Shown: positions 1-12,942, counted from the first letter of the stretch. The stretch is DNA of 64,000 nt from Abelmoschus esculentus (GCA_035048815.1 JAUCBN010000024.1:990001-1054000), one strand, 5' to 3'. Made by a program: numbers and translations. Notes: generated from the sequence alone by a model not told the origin.

Positions 1-926
1 TTGGGAGGGATAATCACCCCCACCTAAATTTTTTTTATTTTTATCTTTTTATTTACATTTTTAAAAAAATATTTTTATGAATTTATCCCTCTTAATCATG
101 TTTATTTTGTCCCCTCTAAGCCTAAATTTTAACTACGTCCATGGTGACATGTGCATGTGGCTCCCAACCAACCCACCATCAAAATACATCAACGCTTATG
201 ACCATAAAAACAAGACTCTCGTACGACCAATGGGTCACCCCCACCCCGTTTGTTGCTGTTTCAGACAATATTTACGTCCCATAAACTGGCTTCAACCAGA
301 CTCAACCTCAAATCTAGGAAGTCCCATCACGTGGGTGCGCATGCAACTTCACCATTTTCGTTTTTTTAACATCAAGTTACGAGGAATAGGGAGCCTAATC
401 ACTGGGAGATGCGTTAAGCAACATCCTCTGTTACTGTCTCCTTCAAAGTCTCTGTTCGGTCACGTTCCTGATTATTTTCAATATTTAAGGTTTTCATTGT
501 TTTTAAGGTTCTATTATTCATTAATGCGTTAGAGAATTAAGGTGGTTTTGAATATAATTCTACGCTGACTTGTTGTCAAACAAAAATCTATTTTAAAGAA
601 TAATCTTATCAAATTATAATTTATTTTAAGTTTCGATAAAAATCTTCAATCGAGTCTTTAATGTTCTTGTATTATTAAATTTTTTTCGAAATCTTAATTA
701 AATCGAACAATCTCATATTAAATTGAAGTATGTTACACCAAGAGTAAATCTATCCATCGAGTTTTGAGTTATTTTTGGTTACGGAGCACATGCATCACCA
801 CCAACTTTTCCAAAACATTTCAGTACTGTCATAGAGTTTTCCAACCAACAACATTACCGACCGATGGCGGTTGAGTCCTGAAAATGTTGTTCAAAAATGG
901 CAAAACTTGTTTGGTATCTTTGAATA

Positions 927-1128
927 GAGAAATTATTAGGTGAATCGTGTTTACCATGTCATTCGTAGTCTTAATTAATTAGGATCGTTTATTTTTTCAA
1001 GATAAATCATTTTTTTTACCTATAATTAGTGGATGAACGGTTATTAAATAGTTATTTAAAGATGAACGATCTTAATTGCTCGAATCATGGATAACACGAT
1101 AAATAAGATTCAACTGATAATCTTTCCG
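927..1128. mobile_element. MITE-like element with imperfect terminal inverted repeats
   Basis: The left end (929-969) and the reverse complement of the right end (about 1086-1128) match imperfectly over roughly 40 bases. They share a TTAGGTGAATC-type core and a TGTCATTCGTGG-type subterminal block. Similar arms occur in three elements between 37.0 and 38.4 kb, so this looks like a repeat family of about 200 bp with no coding capacity. No clear target duplication was identified. Confidence 0.5.
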
Positions 1129-1600
1129 GGAAAAGTCCCCACATATATGTACCATACGTATAGGCCATAGTTTCAATTAAATACTACATTCATTGTGGAA
1201 CAACAAAATTATTTATCTACTTAAGACTTTTTTTCCACTGTAGACTTGTTAATGTTTAAATAGATCAAGATAACAGAGTAAAAAGGATTTGATATTTTTA
1301 CGGTATTTTTATTTATGTTCGTTATTAAAATTAAATATTTTTAAATTTTAATATTAAAAATATTAAATTTTAACTTTAATTATAAAATCTAAATTTTAAA
1401 TTTAATTTTTAGTTGAGTTAGCGAGTGACGAGATTCAGTAACATATAAGAGTAGAATAAATTACGTCATAAGTTATTATTGTCACATTATTTATAAGATT
1501 AAACAATTTATTTTATTAATTTTTAATTAATTTTTTATTTATTTTTTATCAAATAGATATTCACTACTATTTTCTCTTAGAGTAGAGGGTAGATGAGTGT

Positions 1601-2395
1601 GCCACGTGTTGCATTCGAAAAAACTAAAGAGTCGTGCATCAGTGGGACTACGGAGGAAGTACTCGGCTTGCCTCAGCTTAGCTGTTCCAAAACGACCCAA
1701 CAAAAAACTGGGACCCGCCGTAACAGATTCTGTCCGAATTTAGCAGCGGAAAACTGAAAAAGGGTCGTAGCTAAATTGCCTATGTAGTTCTCTCGTGGAG
1801 CTTAGTTGGAGTTGGACCCCACACATACTAACCGCCGTCGCTCGCTGTCGTTACCGTCGGCGGAAGAAAATATCGATTGGATGTGTACGGAGGAAGGGGC
1901 TCTGCTTTACACGCACAAACCAAACTTTCCTAGAAAATATGTATTAAGATAAGGAAAAAATATAGTAAAAACAGTAAAGTATTAATATTATTTATTTATA
2001 TTAAATATATTAATATAATTAATTATAAGTTAAATACTTATTTAAATTTTTTTAATTATTTAATAACGTATATATAACGTACATACACATATAAAATTCA
2101 AAATTAAATTATCTGAATAAATTATATAATCTTTATTATTAAAATCATTTTATGATTCATCGATATTAAATATTTTTAAATTGTTTTAATTAAAAATTGT
2201 TTGAAATAATAATAACTTTTATAAAATATATTTACTTTTTTATTATTTAGATTTTCAGTAAAAAAATAAATTTACCATAATCCATATATCTTATATATAT
2301 TTTTTTAAATTTTATAAAAAGTCAATATATGACCTAAATAATACAATTCGAAAAGGAAGAAGTGAAAGGAGACAGGTGGGTCCCACGTGGCGTGG
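1601..2395. promoter_or_regulatory. Two G-box cores (CACGTG) in upstream DNA
   Basis: CACGTG occurs at 1603-1608 and at 2384-2389; the second is embedded in a CCCACGTGGCGTGG context, with a CCACGTCA-type site about 40 bases further on. G-boxes bind bZIP and bHLH factors. They lie 1.0-1.8 kb upstream of the F-box gene start, so a link to that gene is only possible. Function is inferred. Confidence 0.3.
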
Positions 2396-3384
2396 AATAA
2401 AGTTGTCAACGTCACCTATTTGAGTTCCACGTCATTCCTCTTAACTTTTAAGATCTTTTTTTCTAATCTTTCCTTGTCACTAAAACCTTAGTAATTTCTT
2501 TAATAAATATATTTAAATAATTAAAATTAAATAAAATGGATGGATTTATAACAAAAAATTAAACTATAAACTCTATAAATATAATTCTTTTCGATCCCCA
2601 AATTTTTTACTCATTACCGGCAAATCGAAGGTCCAAATTAATGGTAAAATTTCAGTTTCAGTCCTTTCAAAATCTTAACAATTCAGTTTAACTCACATTT
2701 ATCCCCAGAGTTCGTAAACGAGATTGAATTTAACCCCAGCCGCAAATAAAGAGCGTGGCCATCACTCGCGAACCAAGATCCCAAAACGGTCGGCGGTGTT
2801 CACGCGCCAGAATTACATTGACTGATTTTTCTTTTTAAACCGTCTGTAAAACTGAATTACATGAAAAAATAACCGAAGTTAGTTGCTTTACTCGCAACAA
2901 AATTAACCGCTTTTAAAACAAACCCACAAGCATGTTTCACCTGAACCAAGCAAAAAAAAACATAGCATAAATAAATAACAGATCAGATCAGGTAAATCCA
3001 TTGTTTCTTTTTTACCTCTTTCATTGTGTATTCAAGTTCAGGTAAAAAAACACAAAATGGTAAAAGGATAAAAAAAATATATACAGAGCTCCGAGTTTTT
3101 TTTTACCTTCAGGGATCAGGGTCAACGGGGTTTGACCGTAGATACAAGTATTAAACAGGGTTAAGAATGTAATTAGCGTACCAAACAGGTGTTTATTGTT
3201 TGTATTAGTATATTTTTTTAATCTGATTCGGTTCTGTCGTAGTTTTCGATCTTTCTTTTATATAAGGTTTGCAGTTTGCTTTTTTTATATATGTTGGGGC
3301 GAGACGAGAAAGTAAAAGGCAGGGGATGAATGAACGGATTTTTAGATCATTTTTGATTTTAAATTGGTTTTTCTAGAGAGGAAA

Positions 3385-4739
3385 ATGAGAACCAGGAGAG
3401 GGATCTGTTACCCAAGAGCTGATGTTTGTTTAGAGAAGATGGTTGTTAGAATTAGGGGTTCCGTCGGGATTAATATGGGTTGCCGGAAACGGCGAAGGCT
3501 CTCGCCGGAGATTGCCAGAAAGAGAGACTTTTTCGATGCTTTGCCCGATGATCTTGTCATTTTTGTTCTCTCTAAATTAAGCTCCACCGCCCGTTGCCCT
3601 TTCGATTTCGCCAAAGTTTTGGTTACGTACGTTTACTGGACTTTTTTGGGTTGTTTGTTTCTCGGGAAAGTTCGTTTTTTTTTTCCTGCTAATGAATTGT
3701 TTTGGTTTGTTGAGCAGATGCAAGAGATTAAATAGCTTAGCACTTCATCCTCTTGTTTTATCCAAAGCCTCTCCAAAAATGTTTGAGATTAAGGCCGGAA
3801 ACTGGTCGGAGTCAGCTCAGAGGTTCTTGAAGAACTGCGCTGATGCCGGAAATGTTGAAGCTTGTTATACTCTCGGCATGGTGAGTTTCGTTTAAAATAC
3901 AAAAACAAAAAATACTGGTCAAATTAAACATTCTCTAACGAGTTGAACTGTTATATGATTTGAAACAGATTCTTTTCTACTGTTTAGAGAATCGAGGGAG
4001 TGGAGTCTCTCTTATGGCTAAGGCGGCGATTAACTCCCACGCGCCGGCGCTTTACTCCTTAGCTGTGATTCAGTTCAACGGAAGTGGCGGGTCAAAGAAC
4101 GATAAGGATCTTAGAGCTGGCGTGGCTTTGTGTGCTCGTGCAGCTTTTCTTGGCCACATCGACGCACTCCGTGAGCTTGGCCACTGCCTGCAGGACGGTT
4201 ACGGCATCCAGCAAAACGTTATCGAGGGCCGTCGGTTTCTCGTTCAAGCCAACGCACGAGAGGTAGCGGCGGTTTTATCATCAGCGATGGTTGCTTCTAA
4301 CAAATTTACGCGCTCTTGGCTCACGTGTATCCCATACCCTGTCCCGCACACTAACCTTAATCTCAACCAACGTCATCCGGCGATGTCGGGTTGCCCGTTG
4401 CTGAGCGATTTCGGATGCAATGTGCCGGCTCCGGAGGCGCATCCGGCTAACAAGTTCTTAGCCGAGTGGTTTAGCGCTCAGGGCGGGGTACCCGACCCGG
4501 GATTGAGACTATGCTCCCACGTTAGTTGCGGGAGACCGGAGACGAGAAAGCACGAGTTCCGGCGGTGTTCCGTTTGCGGGACTGTGAATTACTGCTCACG
4601 TGCTTGTCAAGCGCTTGACTGGAAGCTGCGTCACAAAGCCGAGTGTGCGCCGGTAGAGCGGTGGCTCCACGAAGAAGGCGATGGCGGCGACGGAAACGAA
4701 GCGGTAAATGGGAACGATGACGCAATCGGCGAAAGTTAA
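3385..4739 (+). CDS. F-box protein with Sel1-like repeats and a MYND zinc finger (At1g67340-like)
   Basis: Probable substrate-recognition subunit of an SCF ubiquitin ligase. Three exons, 3385-3626, 3718-3880 and 3969-4739, splice with canonical GT-AG sites and consistent phase to 391 residues. The first in-frame ATG is 3385; the frame opens upstream only with a TTG codon. An F-box lies at about residues 49-95 (LPDDLVIFVLSKL core). Helical Sel1/TPR-like repeats follow (about 105-240; ALYSLAVIQFNGSGG, ALRELGHCLQDGYG). A MYND-type Cys/His finger sits at about 317-361 (CSHVSCGRPE, CSVCGTVNYCSRACQ, HKAEC), and an acidic Gly/Asn tail closes the protein. This order is that of Arabidopsis At1g67340. 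The neighbouring REF-family gene also matches the Arabidopsis neighbour. The substrate is unknown. Confidence 0.93.
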
Positions 4740-5554
4740 AAAAAATAACGGCTCATGGTAATTTACTCTTTAGTTTTAATTTTCAAAGGCAACAAGAAAA
4801 AAAAGTGAAAATTTAAAAAAGACTAGGCCAGTTTTGGTGGTAAATTCGAGGTTTAACTTTAACATCAACTTTCACGATGACAATAGTTGCCGAAACGGCG
4901 CAGTTTTAGTTTAAAGTGGACTGTGTAGAGCCGCTTTGTTTAATCCCTCTTGTACTATGTTCACCTTCGGTAAATTAAATTCCAATATCCGGTAATTTTA
5001 TAAGCCTATATTCACATTTTAAATAAATGCTTGCAAAGGTTAGTTGGAAATTTAAATTAGATTAATTAAGATCAAATTATCCTTTTATTTTTATAATGTT
5101 TTTTCAATGTTCAATAATCGTAAAGATTTTGAATTATATTACGATTATATTCAAGTTGGACTTTTAAGAGATAACAATTAAACTAAAATTTGATTGTTTA
5201 TTTTTTTATAATAATTCAAACCGTATTTAAAAGAATATTAAATTTATTATCCTTTGATTTAGTAGAGGTTAATGTATCAAATGACTAGCAAAACAAAATT
5301 AGAAACCATAATTTTAAGGTATACTATATTTAAAATGTTTTTTTTTCAAAAATATCTAAAATATTTGAAGAAAATATTTTCCGAGGGAGACAACTTAAGT
5401 ACTTGAGTTGATTTTTGTTCGAATTACAAATAAATTACATTTCACCAATTATTATTACTGGGAACGAGTTTAAAGTACGATAGAATTTTATTGTGATACC
5501 AATTAAAAATATTATAAACTACGTAATTTAAAATTAAAAATATTATATATTTTT
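4740..5554. other. Intergenic region between convergent genes
   Basis: AT-rich DNA between the 3' ends of the convergent F-box and REF-like genes. It should hold both 3' untranslated regions. No other structure was recognised. Confidence 0.5.
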
Positions 5555-6886
5555 TTATAATGTTGCATTGGCTGATAGAGAAATCCCATTATTTGTAACG
5601 CAAATATCAAAATCATCCAGGATGAAATTTGGACAATTGGGTATAAAAAAATGGACAAGAAAGGTTATGAAAGTCTGACCATATCTCTTGCTTGTGCACT
5701 TTGAACCACACAACGAAGGCAATGAATCTGAAAATGAAACAAAACAAGAACCTATTAATAAACATGTCGTATCCTTTAAATGGATTAATCGTAAAAAAAC
5801 AAATAATTGTTCTGAACCTGAATCCGAATCAGAGCCAGAACCAGAATCCGAATCCGGTTTAGGAGCATTGACATCTTCATTCACATGTTTTTTGTCGTCC
5901 TCTTTATTCTTCACTTTAGCCTGCTCGACGGCATTACTCAACTCGACGATTGGAATCAATGGGAGATACCCGAACATGGGGTAACCTTTCCGGTGCATGT
6001 CCTTGACCAAACAATTATATTTCTCGGACAAATTCTTAGCTGTGGGAATGACCATATCCGCAACAGAGTGAAAAGCTGAACTCTTATTCAATTTCACCCA
6101 CAACTTGGTTGAGATTACAAGAACGAACTGCTTGTACTCGCTCACGGCATAGTTCAAAGCGCCGTGAGCGCCGTTGGTTCGAGCCTCGCTGACTAATGTC
6201 TGAGCCTTCTCTGCCGCCGTGTGAACCAAAAGTTGCGCTTGGTTCACCATTTGCTTACCTGCTGGTGGCACATGCTCGTCAAATTTATGCGTAGCGTCAT
6301 CTACCTGCGCAGTTATTTTAAAGAACAAAATTGGTTCGCATTTAAGCTTTTCCTATTTCAATCTTAGGCTTTTAGGTAATATTTTATAAGAAATTTTCCT
6401 CTGGATTTCGAAATACTCAATAATTAAATGAGATTAAACTAGAAACAAATCAGATTTACAGAAGTTCTTCATCCGAACAGGGAATTATACATATCATAGT
6501 CTAATTCAGAATTCACTGTTCGTAAATCTACATTACCTTGGTATCAAGAAAAACAAGAAGATGGTCAGGAACGTCCTTGTATTTCTGGTAGACAGGGCCG
6601 AGGATGGTGGCGACGGTTCCCTCAACTGTCCCAACTGTGGATCGTAACGGACCGTATCTCTGTTTAGCACACTCATAAAGATTCGACACGCAGACCAGCG
6701 CTCGGATCGCAGCCACCCTCACCAGACCTACGTGCTTCAGGCCTCGTCTGTTGTTCTCAAACTCTACCTCCTAAAACAATAATAAAATCAATAACACATT
6801 CAAAAAAAAAAGAAAGAAATCCATAAGCTTTAACCTAAAACTTAAAACCATTAAAGAGAGAAGAAGAAGAAGACTGCCTTTTCCAT
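5555..6886 (-). CDS. REF/SRPP-like (rubber elongation factor family) protein
   Basis: Family members coat lipid droplets or rubber particles and act in stress and lipid storage. Exon 2 (6770-6537) and exon 3 (6304-5555) are clear and in phase. The VRVAAIRALVCVSNLYECAK, GPLRSTVGTVEGTVATILGPVYQKYKDVP and DEHVPP blocks are diagnostic of the REF domain. Exon 1 is probably only four codons (6886-6875), joined at a weak GTCTTC donor or a GC donor nearby, so the N-terminus is uncertain. The frame gives about 331 residues, whereas relatives are near 240. After an acidic Asp/Ser-rich stretch the frame runs into about 85 residues of hydrophobic, unfamiliar sequence. That tail may be read-through after loss of a stop, or the end of the gene may be mis-modelled. 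It corresponds to At1g67360 in position and family. Confidence 0.82.
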
Positions 6887-7728
6887 GGTTGCAAGCTTGT
6901 TTGATCGAATATCGTTAGGGCTTTAGGTCCCGTTTTTGTTTTTCAGTTGCTTAGAAATGCGCTTAGTGCGTGGGAAGTGAGTTTGTTGCGTTATTGTTTT
7001 TATAGATCCACAAACAAAGATCGAATAAGTATTTAATCTGGATCGTTTAATAAGAATCCAACGGTGGATATTTGATCTAAGAGATCAGAGAAAAATAAAA
7101 AAGGGGCGAGCGTCTTCTTCCTGAAAAATATGTAACATTCATGTTTAAATCGATATTAAATGTTATTTAACTGTCAGATTTCCCACTAAACGTTTATAAA
7201 TAAAATATACATAATAACTGTGATAATAACTCGTCATGAGGGTATATTTTTTAAAAAGAGTATAATATCCTGTGATAAAATGATCAAATAAGAGCTTAAT
7301 GTTTTACGAGTAAGGTTCTAATAAGAGCCTAATATGAGGTTATTGAATTAAGCAAATAGCATTAGACTTATGAGCTTAACAAACTGTATAAGAATACAAC
7401 TTCCATTTTTCAATCCACACAACTCTATAACATGTGTTTCTAGGCTAACAGCATTCAATCTTGAACAAGAGTTACACTGTCACCTATGTTAAATCTTTTT
7501 CAGACTGTCAGAACACACGGCTACATTCGACTTATTTCGATATTTTTCCTTCTATTTGGAATCACACACTTCCCGTTCAGTTCATTCGAACACCCTCCAT
7601 GTCGGAGTTAGGCTCGGGCCATTAACAAAGAGAATGGTTATAACTGTCTATGATAGAGGATCAAAATCAATCCCTACTCAACTATATAGCTTGCATTTGT
7701 GGTTCGGTTTCATAATAAAGCTCACCTT
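6887..7728. other. Intergenic region between REF-like and phosphatase genes
   Basis: Contains the promoter and leader of the REF-like gene (6887 onward, with GAA-rich and pyrimidine-rich patches) and the 3' end of the phosphatase gene. An open frame at 7556-7879 on the plus strand overlaps the last phosphatase exon and is a shadow. Confidence 0.5.
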
Positions 7729-10204
7729 TCAAAGGGGTCTCCCCTGTTCGAATTTAGAGTGGGATAAACAAGCTGCAGCTATTTTCTCCCGAAGATTGAA
7801 TTTCTTTGCTATCAATGGCCTCACATCTTGGACTCCAACCAGGCTCTCCAAAAACGGAAGGAGTAAAAGCAGTTCTTGATCTGAACGGTCGTCGAACCAG
7901 CTCTCAATTGGTATTCCGTTGTCCACTTGGAATCCAAATGCCTAAGAAGAAAGCAGACATACACCTCGGTTATATTTCAGAAACAATGCTTATCATGCCT
8001 TTATACATGGCACAGCATCATAAGAAAATGACGCCATGATATTAAAACTAAACATAGGCATATCCAACAGACATGAATGAAAAAGATTGAACTACATTCA
8101 GCTTCTAACTCTCCTCGCAAAAAAATATTAAGCACTTCTCGAAATACAGAGTAAGCCATGTTTCATCAAATTTTTTGAGATAAGTGTGGTAGACCATAGA
8201 CCACACATGTGATAACCAATAATCATACATACTGATGTACCTATTTGTGTTCCATACTAACCTATCAGAACCATAGCAAAGATTAATTTTTTAAAAAAGC
8301 TAATGCCATGTCATACATGATGGGTGTGCATTAACTATTTTCCTTTTTCGGTATTTTTTTCAGTGACCAGCAGAAGCACTAATACAAAGTCTATGCAAGA
8401 GAGGAGATCCGAAAGTACCTGTGGAGAGTTGTCAATAATGATGACACGTGCCAGATCACGGCCAAGGATTGACAAATCCTTGAGGTAATTGCCATCCACA
8501 AAAACACATGATTCTCGGAAAACACGATGGCGAAATACCCTCCTCTTTGGATCAAGCACATTTAGAAGTTGCTCAGCATATATACTTTGACTTGCTGTAA
8601 ATATAATTATCTCAAAAAGACCAGAAACACGATCCATAAAATCTCTTAAGTGAGGACGGCATCTAACATAAACGGTATGTTCCTGGTGATTAAAATTTAC
8701 AGGGAATGTGAAGTCTGCATCGTCGCAAGGTTCAAGTGAGGAATGAACCAAAGTTTCTGCCAAAGCAATATAATTGAGTCAGTACCCCCAGGGTAATCAT
8801 TACCAATTATAAGCAGAAAATTCAAAGCTAAAAAATGATAAATATAGATAAGCCTAAAAATTATTAGGGAATTCTAATGACACTTAAAACATAACCTCAG
8901 TTTTTTCTAAGCAAAGAATCAGTTGTAGATTAAGATCTGCATAAATATTAAGATAAAAAGTAATATCTAAAAAGTGTTGCTTGAAGACTTGAGAGTCATA
9001 GTTCAGGTTTAAGATATTGCCAAACCCGAAACTGTATGCATAAAAAACGATCGAAAAGCATTCTCACCATCCAAGTCCAAGACTAGAGTGGTAGGTGGGC
9101 AACTTCGGGTCTGCTTGGGTAGTAGCACGGGCCGAAAAGCAGGAATAACAGATGACAACTCTGGTAAGTTCTTCATAAACAAATAAGGATCAAAATCATC
9201 AAACTCCTCGTAGTATTCATCCTCCACACAGACAGCAGTGGACATAGAATCTTGACCATGCTCATCAATACATTCCAATTTTGAGTTTTTCATGGCCATG
9301 TATATGGCAGAAACTTCAGATGAAAGGACAGCTCCAGAATCTGCGGTACAAATCACAGGATTCGTGTCTACAACAAGCATTTCCTCTCCAGAAGTAGACT
9401 TAAGAGTTCCTCTGGTATGAGCATCCATATCAACCTCTGACAGTCATATGAAAACGTCACAAATGCATTAAGATAACAAAATCACATAACAGAAAGAAAA
9501 ACACAGACAGGTATTATAATTTACAGACACATATATAACCTACCGGCACATGCAATCTCAGCTCCGTAAATCTCAGGTATGTGGAAACCTGGAGAAAATA
9601 TAGTATCGGTCATATGGTGATTGGTGTCCTGCAACAGAATTAAAGAAGTAAGCAAAATCTCAACAGCATAGAACTAACTGAAATTAAACAGGGCTAAACA
9701 AATTACCTTACAGTCTACATGAACACCATTAGCCACATCAAATCCTAGACACGCATCAGAAGCATCATCATCTGACAAGCCATATCTTGCATTTAAATTT
9801 GTAGCCTCAACAGGCACTTCATTTTTTTTCGGGAGTGTCCTGGCTGAAATTTGATAAATTTCAGAATTTAAATAATGTAGCAAATCTGAAAGTTAGAAAT
9901 AGAAGTTGACTTGGAAACCATATAAGAATAAACGCACTGAATGTTTTTATTTTTTAATGGTGCCAAAATCAAGAACATGTAAAAGTATTATCACTGTGAT
10001 GTTTTCTTTTTAATCAAACAAGTTCGGAGATAAAATTAGCAACATACCAGGTTTCTGCTTCCTAACAGAAGATGTAATTAGCTCCGTTACTTTCTTCACT
10101 GGACCTTGTACCTTCTCAGATACCTTCTTCTGAGGTCTTGAAGCCTTGGGACTGCCATGATCACGGGAAGCAATTCGTCCAGAAACTCGTTTCTTTGTTT
10201 GCAT
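7729..10204 (-). CDS. SCP1-like small CTD phosphatase (SSP4-like), HAD superfamily
   Basis: Predicted nuclear phosphatase acting on phosphoserine in the RNA polymerase II C-terminal domain or similar substrates. Six exons, 10204-10048, 9843-9707, 9628-9544, 9436-9068, 8756-8419 and 7941-7729, all have good splice signals and close in phase to 432 residues. The N-terminal half is basic then acidic and of low complexity. The C-terminal catalytic FCP1/SCP domain starts with the HAD nucleophile motif DLDET, whose Asp-Glu junction spans the exon 4/5 boundary. It is followed by FEIIIFTASQSIYAEQLL, RESCVF, IIIDNSPQ and the NGIPIESWFDD block. A DVRPLIAKKFNLREKIAAA end is typical of SSP4-type plant proteins, and a short extra tail follows it. 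The symbol is withheld because paralogues (SSP4, SSP4b, SSP5) are similar. Confidence 0.88.
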
Positions 10205-12489
10205 TGAAACAGGAGTTTCGTCCGAATCTTCAGGATAATATCAATAACAAGTGTTCTTGAATTAAATAATTTAAACCCCCAGGGTTATGATTCAAATTAG
10301 AAGCATTTACAATACAATAAAACTTTTAGACATTAAATCAAACTACTCTCATACATGCTCCGACAGTTTAATGTAAAATGAAACAATTAAAATAACAATC
10401 ATGCCAAATCTCTATCTTAAACTGTTTTAAATCACCCAAAACAGTCGCCTTTTACTCATTTTAGAATTGTTTCCATTCAAAACCAAATCATACCAAGAAC
10501 TCTCCAACTAATTTAAGTATACAAAAATGCAGGTCGTCATTTCTGGGATCTTAACTTCCCACACTACAACCCCTAAAAAGTTCAAATTTCCTACAACATC
10601 CAAACAAACTTCAAAATGCTTACAAATTACATTGCACCCAAAAGAACAGCAAATTACTAATGTGAAAACAATCTACAGTAAACAAAAAGACATTTCATAT
10701 TTGAATGAAGAAAATTACAGCAAGTCATCCTACTTAATCTATCGAACGAGGACAAAATTTCAAAACCCTAAGTAACACTGTCTCCCAAAATAGAACACTA
10801 GGCCTAGAAATAATAGCAAAAAAACAGAACCGAATTAAGAAATACATCAAAATCAACATAAACCCTAATGATTCTCAAACAATGATAGCCATAACAGTAC
10901 AATAAACAGAGCATTTCAGTTAAGTTAAATAGAGTCGGAGTAAATAAAAAATTGAAGCCCTCGAGATAAATAGAGTTCATCAAAGCTAAGCTGTATGCAA
11001 CAACATCAACAACAGCAGCTACAAACTTTACCCATAAGCAACTTAAACTAAAAAATTAAACAAATAAACAAATTGCTTACCAGGTAAGGGAAAATAAAGT
11101 GTAGGAAAAACAGAGATGCAGAAAAGAGTCAATTGAAACCCTAAAATTTGTTAGAATTAGGGGAAAAGAGCGTAGTTTTGTGGTTTTGCTTTCCCTCCAA
11201 AGAAGAGAAAGAGAGGGAAAATGAAAACGAAACGAAGAAGAGGATCCAAAATTATTTTTGCTTGAATAAAGAGGTTGGGTCATAAAATAAATATGACATT
11301 TTTTATTTTTTGAAAATCCCTGTTCTTATCGGAAAATGGTCTACGCGCGATTAATGTTGAGATAACAACACTCGCTACACGTGGCCTAAACAGATAACGT
11401 TTCCGTTAAAGATATGGCGAGTGATTATGATTGCGAGAGTAGGAATTGAGCTTCCCTGGGCCGTGTTTGAGCCTAATAAGCTTAAAACGACGTCGTTGGA
11501 AATTGATTTCCCTTTCTAATTTGGAGTGGAGGGAAACTTTATTTGTAATTTGTTTTTTTCTTTTTATTTTACATACCGAGGCACTAACATTTTTGTCTTA
11601 ATTCTTTATGGGTCCCTAAACTCCTTAAATTTGTTACATGAGCCCTTCTTATTCCTAGAATTCAAAATTAACCCATTACCTTTTTGCTTTTATTTTCATC
11701 TAAATTTTAATTGCCAAAGTTAACTTTGGCAAGTAATATAGTTTAACTAAAAAAAACATTTCGATGATGCAAATTGAAAAATATTTTGATACGAATATTT
11801 ATATAAATGTTTTAATTTTAGAGTTTAAAGATTTAGATTAAGATTAGATTACAGTACGTAGAATTTAAGATTTGTTATTATAATTTAGAGTTTAGAATTT
11901 AATGTTTAAGTTTTAAGACGTTAGGATTTAAGTTTTATATTTTATAATTTAAACACAAAAATTTATATAAAAAATTTACATGAATTACATATAAAAATAT
12001 AACTTTTAATATATATTTATTTTAAATATATTTTTAAAATCTTATTACCAACCTATAATTTTTTTTCAGTTTGGTCTTAATGTTTTTCGGGTCACTTTAA
12101 TGCATAATATTTCGTTTCTTAATCTAAATAATTTTTTGTAGATAAAAATATAAATATAAATATGTTTTTGTTATTTTTTAAAAATCATAAAATGTGTAGT
12201 TTTTCCAATAACTAGATTTGTTTATTTGGATCCATAATAATACAATATAACGATTGAAAATAAAATTAAATTTACAATAAAAATGTTTATATAATTATAA
12301 TTTAATCAATTATTAAAACTCGTGAACTAATGTTTTTGAGTAAGGAAGAGTATCGTAATGTTTTTCACGTCTATATTTAAATTTTTTTTTTTGACATATT
12401 GCCTTTTACATCAAGTTCTTGTTTTTTAAATTTAATAAAAAAATATATAGAATTGTTATTAATATTTATTTATGTAAATGTGTAATATG
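10205..12489. other. Phosphatase gene leader/promoter and AT-rich intergenic DNA
   Basis: From 10205 to about 11280 the DNA is probably 5' leader with an intron: a purine-rich transcribed-looking patch lies at 11090-11280, next to a GTAAG-type donor on the minus strand near 11080-11090. A palindromic ACGACGTCGT element sits at 11487-11496. From 11500 to 12489 the sequence is AT-rich with degenerate short repeats and no recognisable gene. Confidence 0.45.
11486..11497. promoter_or_regulatory. Palindromic ACGACGTCGT promoter-type element
   Basis: The palindrome AACGACGTCGTT lies about 200 bases upstream of the presumed transcription start of the SSP4-like phosphatase. It contains a GACGTC C-box core recognised by bZIP factors, and palindromes of this type recur in plant promoters. 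The same ACGACGTCGT decamer occurs at 60106-60115 in front of the PP2A B' gene. A regulatory role is inferred. Confidence 0.4.
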
Positions 12490-12494
12490 ATAAG

Positions 12495-12921
12495 TGTTAG
12501 AATTCAAACATGATTCTAGAAACATCTAGAGCACGGTGATGAGCATGTCGGCAAGCAAGTGGAAGATTCAAGAAACTTAAACAACAATGGCGGCAACTAA
12601 AATACTTAGCAACTAAGGAAATGGAAATTGAAGGCAACCTGACAACCCTCGAATTATGTGGCAAGTTCTAGAGAATTTTAGTATTATCCTATATTATTTA
12701 ATTAATTTCTAGAATATGTTTAAGTCGGTTAATGAGGGTATAAATATGTGGTGTTAGTTTGTACAGAGTATAAGAAAAAACAGAGAAAGCCAAGTGTGTG
12801 TGTGCAAGTGTGCAAGTGTGCAAAGTGTTTTTTGGTGTAAAACTTGCAGCAGCAAGATTGGTGATTTGTATAATATATTATAAGTTATAATTTATATCAA
12901 CTACAATCAACGCTTCCAACA
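12495..12921 (+). repeat. Left LTR of the copia element
   Basis: 427 bp starting TGTTAGAATTC and ending CGCTTCCAACA. It contains a TATA-like stretch (GGTATAAATATGTGG near 12736-12750) that is the likely U3 promoter. A short GTGCAAGT tandem follows in the R/U5 part. Confidence 0.96.
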
Positions 12922-12923
12922 AG

Positions 12924-12942
12924 TGGTATCCGAGTCAGGTTT
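12924..12942 (+). other. Primer-binding site (initiator Met-tRNA type)
   Basis: TGGTATCCGAGTCAGG begins two bases after the left LTR. It resembles the standard plant copia site TGGTATCAGAGCCAGG, complementary to the 3' end of initiator methionine tRNA, with two substitutions. Confidence 0.88.

Larger units (their letters stand above)
1..3384. other. AT-rich intergenic region upstream of the F-box gene
   Basis: I see no gene here. A 151-codon open frame at 77-532 has no family features and is probably chance. The stretch contains a MITE-like inverted repeat near 927-1128 and two less AT-rich patches near 1560-1925 and 2340-2450 that carry G-box cores. The last 150 bases before the F-box start are probably 5' leader. 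Confidence 0.6.

Noticed and set aside
77..532. 151-codon open frame near the left edge
   Set aside because: It has no domain, no splice or promoter context and an odd composition; it is most likely a chance frame in moderately GC-rich DNA.
4522..4725. Minus-strand frame opposite the MYND exon
   Set aside because: It is a shadow of the high-GC coding exon.
10527..10775. 82-codon plus-strand frame upstream of the phosphatase gene
   Set aside because: It is a Lys/Thr-rich chance frame in what is probably a leader intron.
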